Positions 57,345 to 64,000 of a stretch of DNA of 64,000 nt are shown in pieces. A program made the translations under genes and the position numbers. The DNA comes from Nematostella vectensis (lineage: Eukaryota; Cnidaria; Anthozoa; Actiniaria; Edwardsiidae): assembly GCF_932526225.1 (NCBI RefSeq), contig NC_064040.1, forward strand, positions 10,764,856-10,828,855, given 5' to 3'. Within the stretch, counting starts at the first letter, position 1; each line of letters begins with the position of its first letter. Under the pieces are notes generated by a model. The model saw only the letters and a program-made list of their open reading frames with translations, was not told the origin of the DNA and searched no databases.

Positions 57345-57975
57345 GGTGAGCTGTATTTCCAGACGAGATGTGCCTCTGATCTTTCGTAGATGAGCTGTAT
57401 TTTCAGACGAGATGTGCCTCTGATCTTTCGTAGATGAGCAGTATTTCCAGACGAGATGTGCCTCTGATCTTTCGTAGATGAGCAGTATTCCAGACGAGAT
57501 GTGCCTCTGATCTTTTGTAGATGAGCTGTATTCCAGACGAGATGTACCTCTGATCTTCCGTAGATGAGCTGTATTTCAGACAAGATGTGCCTCTGATCTT
57601 TCGTAGATGAGATGTATTTCCAGACGAGATGTGCCTCTGATCTTTCGTAGATGAGGTGTATTTCCAGACGAGATGTGCCTCTGATCTTTCGTAGATGAGC
57701 TGTATTTCAGACACGATGTGCCTCTGATCTTTCGTAGATGAGCAGTATTCCAGACGAGATGTACCTCTGATCTTTCGTAGATGAGCTGTATTTCCAGACG
57801 AGATGTGCCTCTGATCTTTCGTAGATGAGCTGTATTCCAGAGGAGATGTGCCTCTGATCTTTCGTAGATGAGCTGTATTTCCAGACGAGATGTGCCTCTG
57901 ATCTTCCGTAGATGAGCTGTATTTCCAGACGAGATGTGCCTCTGATCTTTCGTAGATGAGCTGTATTTCCAAAAG
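57345..57975. repeat. 44-bp minisatellite, ~14 copies
   Basis: The unit 'gagctgtatttccagacgag' + 'atgtgcctctgatctttcgtagat' repeats head to tail, starting a few bases after the stop of the 57015-57341 ORF and ending ~100 bp before the polypurine tract. Confidence 0.93.
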
Positions 57976-58092
57976 TGATATGTCTCCGACCTTTCGGTTT
58001 GTGTACAAGACAGCCATTGACGACTTGTTTATTTAGTTTAACGCTGTGACTGTCAGGGACGACAGTTTTAGTGAGAGGGGGGGGAGGGTAGT

Positions 58093-59741
58093 GTTATAGA
58101 TCGATAGATCAGTTTAATTGCAACTCTTGTAGAACTAACTTCTAAATTATAGTTGCAGTCAGCAATACAATAATTACAATAATGAATAAAGAAATAAAGT
58201 ACAGAAATTCCACGTTACAAAATGTCTATAGCATAATGGTTTGTGACAAAAGATGAAAATCGGGTCGTGTTATTTGGCTTAATGTTATATACGCCGTGGG
58301 ATCTAAGGGTGTATCTGGTATTACGCTGCGTAAATCGGATCAAATGAGTGTTCCCATATCATTTCTGATATTGTATCTGATGTGTTTGTCTCTAAAATAC
58401 TGCTTTGTTCATCGCTAGCCAATGCCTTGACGGAATGTTTTAATTAAAAGTTATTAATACAAATGATGTACCCATTATACACGAATATACTTCAACTAAT
58501 GCAATCAAGGTAGACTATAGACAAATTGCGAATGCCTTACACCACAGGTCATGGTCTTTCTTTCTATCATTGGTTATAATTCCAGATAAAGGCAACATTG
58601 CCGAAACGTAGAACTGTACCCAGCGGTAGAAAAAAAATTATTTAAGTTTCTGTATTCTCTATTATAGAGATTCTTGTCGAGTTGGCTGTCTCGGAAACTC
58701 GTGAGCTTGTAACATTAGAATTCAATATGGCTATATAGTCCAATCAATCTACGGTTTAAGATCGGACTAATTGCAACACAAGGTTTTTAAACGTGTTTGT
58801 ATTAATTTATAACATACTAAAAGTCTAAAAAAAATCGGAGCACTAAAACAAACCAAAAAACCGCATCGAATTTCCACATGTAGGCAAGGCTTGTATGAAA
58901 AACCGCAGGAATCACAAATCATGAAAATCACAAAAAAAAAATTACACTTTAAAAAAATATTTCTACACGATCTGGATAAAAAACAAAGTTATCTGGTATA
59001 GCTTATCTGTTTTGGGCAAAATCCACAGGTTTAGCTATTTTTTCGGGTATTTAGAAGAAAATTCAAGCACATCATGTAATTATTTTCATTAGTTTGAGTT
59101 TGTTTGATTTTAATGGCGTCGATCTCAAGTTTTTGCAAGACTTTTTGCAACACTATACAGATCTTGTGAGCAAACAGCACGACCTCGCAATCGGCAGTAC
59201 CCATTGACAATGACGTCGTACATGTTACAGCTGTCGTTTTAGCACTCAATTCTAGCGCATCCCTAGAAGATGCGCTTTTCTCCTTTGAGCTCTGAAGTTT
59301 TCCTCCAGCATTGTTAGACTTTATGATGAGTTTACTGGCAGAATTTTTTTTAATAAAAATAGTTTAATAGTTTAATATCAACCACGACGAAAACTGATTT
59401 CATTGCGATATGGTGTTGTTTTTTTTTTCACTATCAGCGGTTAAACAAATTGATAGAGATCTAAGTACAGGCCCGTAGCTAGGGGGGGGGGGGGGGGTTC
59501 GTTTGACCATTTAGCGGACCATTTTCTCTTAGGTTGCTCGCCTTAGCTCGCAGTGGTACTCAATTCTCCTTCATCAGGGCGGGACATTGAAGTCGCGTGG
59601 GGAGGTTCTTCCGCTCCCCCCTGGCTACGGGCCTGAAGTAATAGCATATAAAAAGGCCCATGCGACGCATCCTGCTTACACTCCTTGCATGTGAAGTTTG
59701 CTTTACCTTATACTTCATAATTTCTTGGTATTTGGCGGACT
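58093..59741. other. LTR remnant and intergenic DNA before the GPCR
   Basis: The 3' LTR candidate starts at 58092. A hammerhead-like degenerate motif is at 58582-58609 and a MITE at 59468-59635. The unresolved first exon of ERCC2 may lie here or in the LTR element. No other gene is supported. Confidence 0.5.
59468..59635. mobile_element. 168-bp MITE, TIR CAGGCCCGTAGCTAGGGGGG, TSD AAGTA
   Basis: The left end and the reverse complement of the right end (CAGGCCCGTAGCCAGGGGGG) match with one difference. AAGTA flanks both sides (59463-59467 and 59636-59640). It ends ~105 bp before the GPCR start codon, so it probably contributes to that promoter region. Confidence 0.85.
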
Positions 59742-60614
59742 ATGGATGGCAACACTTCCACAACCACATCTTTCCCAGTCATGGCCGGGACCTTCGCCTT
59801 TTGTTCTATGGGAGTTACACTTATTTTCCTCAACGCGTTAACTATTTTGACCTTCCTTGTACACAGAAATTTGCGTAAACGGAGCCTTTTTCTCCCTTTA
59901 AACCTTTGCTTCGCGGATATGCTTGTCGGTGTCACGTCTTTAATGTACGGTTCTGAGCTAACACACTTTAAAAACCCTAGCAGCTTAATGAGACATTTAA
60001 TGTCGCCGAATTCGACGACAACGTTCGACAATTTTACTGCGACCGCATCTTTCGCCGGTCTAACAACTATTTCCATGGAACGGATGCATGCAACGGTGTG
60101 GCCAATTCGACATCGCAATCTGGATAACCATCCATACTTCTTTGTCATTGCTCTAAAATGGGCTTTTTCAGTTGCTTTAACCATCATTCTGACCGAATTT
60201 ACTTCGGTCTACTTTTCAATTGCAATGGCAGGTGTTGCGGTAGGCATTCTCGTTATCTCTATTTCGTACATTTTAATCTTCGTCACTGTAAAGCATCAAA
60301 ACGCACAGTTCCAAGGTCACTCGACGTTGGCCCAGAAGCGTGAAAGACAGCTTGCGAAGACGTTGTTTATCGTGACTGTCCTGTCTCTTGCCACCTGGGC
60401 ACCCGATATGATGTGGATTGTCTACAGAAGAACAGCCGAGAAAACGGAGAGCTTGCTATCCGTACTAGCGCTTGACATAGTGCTCAATGTAGTGCGCTAC
60501 TTAAACTCTCTCATCAATCCTTGTATTTACGTGCTGAGGATGAAGGCGTTTAGACGAGCTTTCGTCAAATTGCTGTGCAGACGCAATAATAACCTTGTCC
60601 CATTGGGATCCTGA
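59742..60614 (+). CDS. Class A (rhodopsin-like) orphan GPCR, intronless, 290 aa
   Basis: Seven hydrophobic segments are visible. TM1 follows a short Thr/Ser-rich N-terminus with one N-glycosylation site (NTS). TM2 carries LNLCFADML with the conserved Asp. TM3 ends in ERM rather than DRY. TM6 has TWAP in place of CWxP, and TM7 has NPCIY, followed by a basic helix 8. The usual Cys at the top of TM3 is absent and extracellular loop 2 is almost missing, so the canonical disulphide cannot form. Such short, intronless class A receptors form large families in cnidarians. It is distantly like the amine/adenosine/melanocortin group; the ligand cannot be predicted. The start was chosen because it gives a typical N-terminus; an upstream ATG at 59660 is in another frame. 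Confidence 0.88.
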   Translation: MDGNTSTTTSFPVMAGTFAFCSMGVTLIFLNALTILTFLVHRNLRKRSLFLPLNLCFADMLVGVTSLMYGSELTHFKNPSSLMRHLMSPNSTTTFDNFTATASFAGLTTISMERMHATVWPIRHRNLDNHPYFFVIALKWAFSVALTIILTEFTSVYFSIAMAGVAVGILVISISYILIFVTVKHQNAQFQGHSTLAQKRERQLAKTLFIVTVLSLATWAPDMMWIVYRRTAEKTESLLSVLALDIVLNVVRYLNSLINPCIYVLRMKAFRRAFVKLLCRRNNNLVPLGS

Positions 60615-62256
60615 GAGACTCCCTCATGAAATGAACACGTTTTGTTGAGAGCATGAATTTTAGCTAAGACTGCAGAAAACAAGATAAAAGTAAATAGAAT
60701 AAAAGGCGATTATATGCCCGCCCTTTCAGGAAGCAAAAATACGAATGTTTCAATTTAAGATAAATCACAATATTTAGTAACCAACGCCTTTCTACATAAA
60801 GTTAAAATTAAAGCAACAGATGCCCAAAATGCCCAAAGTGTAATAATATCCACACACTTGAGCATCTAATTGTTTGAATGCCCACATGTTTCTCTATTTT
60901 GGAACCGTTTTGAGATTTGACGGGCAAAATGCACCTTGCAATACATTCGCCTGACATTTGGGGTGGTCTTGTATGGGGATAATAAAACAACCCCAAATAA
61001 TGAAATATTGAATTTCGCTTTAATCATTGCTAAATACCATGTTTATGCCTATTTCATTCAGGAAACGCATTTTTCTTTTCAGAGCTTTCTCACTATTTTA
61101 CGATAAAAAGGTAAAATTGAATACGCTACATAAACAAAAAGCTGAGAGAAGGTGGAATGCTGAGTCGTGGATCGTGGCTTAAGATGGCCTTCATTAATAA
61201 GAAAAAAAATGGAAATGAAAATTAGAACAAGTAAAAAACAAAACAAAAATGAGCTGTTAAAGTAAATGTATACATGTATACTTGTAAAGAAAAGATAAAT
61301 CATAAAAAATGATATCATATAAAATGATATTATAAGCGGGAAAGCGCCTTTTGTGTATAAACTGTAACATGTGTCTCATAATATATTGTCTTGTAAATTG
61401 TAAACATATATATGTAATAAAATTTATTATATAAAAAAACCCTAAGGTATATCCAAATGAACCAACATAGATTTTGATCCCTTAGAGATAACAAATGGGT
61501 GTGGTCTATAGATTTTAGACCCTGAGGGATAGCTGTTAAAACTGACGAATTTAAGTCACTTTGTTATTTAAGTACGATAGTTTCTTTTTTAGTTTCTAGA
61601 GAGTTTTGCCCGAGAGAATGCTCATTCTGTAAGTTGCGGAATTGCTTGAGGATAGCACCTATTGCTACTGCACAGATCGTTTTGCGCATGCAAGCTCAAA
61701 CCCGCGGGAATCCCGGATCACGCAACTGCCTCACGCGTATGCTCTGGACTTGGGGACCTGTTATTATTTCATAAAGAAAAAATATCTAAATAATCAAAAG
61801 CTTTTGGGTTTTGTTAAACAATTCTTACATATCCACTTCTACGGCAGCTTGGTTTGATAAAATAGAATGCATTCACATTCCAAGTTATGATCGTTCAAAC
61901 TTTACGCAGGTTATTGATTTAACACACAAGCCCATGTAAACACGCTCTCATTTGGTATTTAAGCTCAAGTTCTTTCGCCTGTATCCGATTCCTTTTGACA
62001 TTAAGTCAAGTTGCAAAGCTTTATTGAGGTCTCTGTAGGTTCAAACATATTAAGTTATTTCGTACAAAACATCCCCTCGCAAATTTACTTATCGAACGAT
62101 GATTTTGCACTTTTTTAGATTATTATGCAACAGTACAACAGTAATGTGATCAATTGTAGCAGGTATTTTATCTTTGTGAAAGAGAAAAGTAACTGGAATT
62201 CGATGTGTCCTTTAGAACAGTTCAATACAAGCAATAATAAGATTAGTTTTAGTATC

Positions 62257-62340
62257 CTAATTGCTAAGTGGTTAAGGTCATAGTATCTGAATCCGTAGTT
62301 TGCTTAAGGGCGTGGGCTTGAATCCTCCCCACTGAATATT
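62257..62340 (+). pseudogene. tRNA-like sequence with long variable arm (Ser/Leu type), degenerate
   Basis: An A-box-like GCTAAGTGGTTAAGG and B-box-like GGGCTTGAATCC are spaced as in type II tRNAs, and a T-rich tract follows. The acceptor and anticodon stems do not pair well. It may be a tRNA pseudogene or the head of a tRNA-derived SINE. Confidence 0.4.
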
Positions 62341-62763
62341 TTCTTTTTTTTCTTTCTTTTTTTTCTTTTTTTAATGCATTGGAGTTTTATACTGTTCATC
62401 AATACTTTTTATAGTATGATTATAAAAAGAAATAACCTAGAAATATATGATAATAACATTACAGTTGTAAATACTTGCCTGCAAAAGCTACATGCATGTT
62501 TTACGGGCCTATTTTTTAATGTTGTTGCTTATTAGGACTATTTTTACAATGTCCACTACTTGTAATTTGAGCCTTATTTACTTAGCTGATATACATGTTT
62601 TTTTTTATGAAATAATGCTGAGTCAGCAGTTTTTGCTAAAATAAACGCTAATTATCTCGAAAATATGTGTGGTGACACCAATTTTTTTCACTGATTTAAA
62701 TAGCCTTTGACATGATCTTCAATGCCAGCATAGTTATATTCAAGAGGTTGCAGCCCCAATACC

Positions 62764-62845
62764 TAACCTGGGTACCAGAGGCTCCGAGCTTCGCAGTGAC
62801 TCTTTCGCTTCCCTCAAATCGTTGTCGCCGCAAAGACCCAGGGTA
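62764..62845. mobile_element. 82-bp MITE, ends TAACCTGGGT / ACCCAGGGTA, 10-bp TSD
   Basis: CCCCAATACC flanks both sides (62754-62763 and 62846-62855). The terminal CTGGGTAC words resemble those of the 39308-39422 element, which also has an ~11-bp duplication. Confidence 0.65.
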
Positions 62846-63465
62846 CCCCAATACCATAAGAGGAAGTGTAATTTTTTTATCGGGTTATCAAAATTGAAAT
62901 AGCCCAATTAGCCAATGCTGATGAAGTTGCTTTGTGTGATACTAGTATCTCAAATTTTTAAGGTATAGCACATTAGACAGGAAAAATTACTTTATGCATA
63001 TATAACTGGTAAGTTATATACTTACTGGGGAAAGGAACGGGGCACTGGGTTCACAAAAGGTTACTTCCCTTATAGAAATATATTTTACCGTTTAAATAAA
63101 TTGATACTTTGTTGATAAACAGGACGAATAAACTTTCTCTATTCTAAGTTAAGTTAAGCTTATATCACGTGCGTAGAAACTTACTTCATGTTGAGGTGAC
63201 TAACTAGTCCAAGCTATTTGGCAAAACGCACACGGTTTCCCCTTAAAGTCGTTGGCTATGTATACATTTGCAGCAATGTTTTGTTGTCGCGTTCAAAAAT
63301 ATACACAAGCGGTAAAAATTGCAAAACTTATCCATGTTGTTTGTCCGCCATTTTAGTTTTGACCGTGAGAGACTAGTACTTTCTAGATTCCTGTGTTGAG
63401 CGCGGAATGCCTGGTGATGATGGATCGACAGCTGTAATTTTTTATAACAACAAAGTTGTGTGAAC

Positions 63466-63529
63466 ATGACGCGCTACATTATCCTCGTCATTTTACTTGC
63501 TTCTTTATATTTAGTTTATGGAACACAAG
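63466..63529 (+). CDS. First exon (signal peptide) of an unidentified secreted or membrane protein; continues right
   Basis: ATG at 63466 opens MTRYIILVILLASLYLVYGTQ, a textbook signal peptide, and the exon ends at a consensus donor (ACACAAG then GTGAG) in phase 1, the phase common for extracellular modules. No second exon is evident before the window ends, so the product is unknown. Confidence 0.55.
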
Positions 63530-64000
63530 GTGAGTTACAGATCATACTATTTACTTTCTACATGGCAAATTTGATCGAAAGGTATCAATCAATAGGGCCT
63601 TATTTTTACGGCCGCGTGGTTAGGTTTCTAACATTTTCCTAATGTGAGCTTCTTTACATCTAGCGGTTGATTAATTATTTAACTTGCGGTACATCACTAG
63701 ATTTATCCATAAAACATGCAAACACACTCTTGGTCCATATACAATCGATATAAAACCTGTTTCCCTTTAGAAACTAATAAAAACCACAGCAGATTTCACT
63801 AACTCACTGCCGCACGATCATTTATGCAATACCTTCTAGTTCATTAAACTTTTGCCTAAGTCGTCCCTATTGGTTGATGTGTTGACGTCTGTTTTTACTC
63901 ATCCCTCAAACATTTGAGCGTTTCATTAAAGTATTAGCTAATATCTAATCTGTAAGGTCTATTGACATATTGAAATTGTGTATACAATAATTCCATTTTA
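63530..64000 (+). other. Intron of the right-edge gene, or intergenic
   Basis: AT-rich sequence; no exon, RNA gene or repeat recognised. Confidence 0.4.

Larger units (their letters stand above)
54563..58092 (+). mobile_element. Decayed Ty3/gypsy-like LTR retrotransposon with internal deletions
   Basis: A primer-binding site TGGTAGCAGAG (54693-54703), complementary to the 3' end of animal initiator tRNA-Met, lies 2 bases after a probable LTR end ...GTGACA (54690). A gag-like start MPVTRSKAEEREATEEVY (54851) soon hits a stop. Around 56220 there is a retropepsin-type block (LLDTGVDVTLVSS), broken by stops. Near 56880-56960 is an integrase tail (KFNCGDVVLVHQ), and 57015-57341 is a C-terminal-like ORF ending RRSRRQRWPPQYF. 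A G-rich polypurine tract (58073-58088) precedes TGTTATAG at 58092, a likely 3' LTR start. Reverse transcriptase and RNase H are absent. The two LTRs could not be aligned, so the outer limits are estimates. Two minisatellites have expanded inside it. Confidence 0.65.
60615..63465. other. Intergenic region right of the GPCR
   Basis: AT-rich sequence without a supported gene. Contains a tRNA-like pseudogene (62257-62340), a T/CT-rich tract (62340-62375) and a small MITE (62764-62845). Short ORFs have no motifs. Confidence 0.6.

Noticed and set aside
57338-58017. Minus-strand ORFs of 81 and 204 aa
   Set aside because: Products of the 44-bp repeat, with no motif or gene context.
59712-59718. ATGAA|GTATAAG as the missing ERCC2 first exon
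   Set aside because: It would give the expected Met-Lys, but such a short match is expected by chance in 5 kb and it sits against the GPCR start; not called.
59660-59878. 72-aa ORF starting upstream of the GPCR
   Set aside because: Overlaps the GPCR in another frame and lacks family features; at most an upstream ORF.
59708-60187. 159-aa minus-strand ORF opposite the GPCR
   Set aside because: Antisense shadow of a clear receptor frame.

Overview
The window is nuclear DNA of an intron-rich animal, most likely a cnidarian and probably a sea anemone of the Nematostella type. This rests on human-like exon/intron structures, vertebrate-like tRNA genes, compact genes, and many short inverted-repeat (MITE-like) elements. 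The species name is inference. No bacterial, plasmid or viral gene organisation is present.

Layout, left to right. (1) 330-18147, minus strand: the first half of a usherin (USH2A) gene. Sixteen exons could be joined in frame, from the signal peptide through a LamG-like domain, a laminin N-terminal domain, ten laminin-EGF repeats, FN3 repeats and a LamG pair set inside an FN3 domain; the gene runs off the left edge. Two tRNA genes, Pro(AGG) and Gly(UCC), sit in one intron, and a ~1.05 kb long-TIR element sits in another. (2) 20517-29232, minus: a complete 20-exon PPP2R3C (PP2A B''-gamma, G5PR). (3) 29864-32441, plus: a two-exon SLC35B2 (Golgi PAPS transporter), head-to-head with PPP2R3C. (4) 34509-37881, minus: a three-exon single-pass receptor with an IgGFc-binding-type ectodomain, Asp-rich calcium-type loops and a tyrosine-bearing tail. 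(5) 39822-40400, minus: an unrecognised single-exon protein with a C-terminal membrane anchor. (6) 42754-54362, minus: essentially all of ERCC2/XPD (29 coding exons resolved; only a ~5-nt first coding exon is missing). (7) 54563-58092, plus: a decayed LTR retrotransposon carrying two large minisatellites. (8) 59742-60614, plus: an intronless class A GPCR. (9) 63466-63529, plus: a signal-peptide exon of a gene leaving the right edge.

The genes do not form one pathway. They are neighbours with unrelated roles: cell-surface matrix, phosphatase regulation, sulfation, surface recognition, TFIIH/DNA repair and signalling.

The most unusual feature is the behaviour of tandem repeats. In PPP2R3C about 17 diverged copies of an exon 3' end together with its 5' splice site fill the following intron, starting exactly at the authentic splice site. 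Two ERCC2 introns hold arrays that also abut a 5' splice site, with units that resemble the exon-intron junction less strongly. Other notable items are an inverted pair of signal-peptide exons with conserved upstream sequence flanking the receptor locus, a GC-AG intron in ERCC2, and several MITEs with readable target-site duplications. No prokaryote-type or wholly new gene system was seen.
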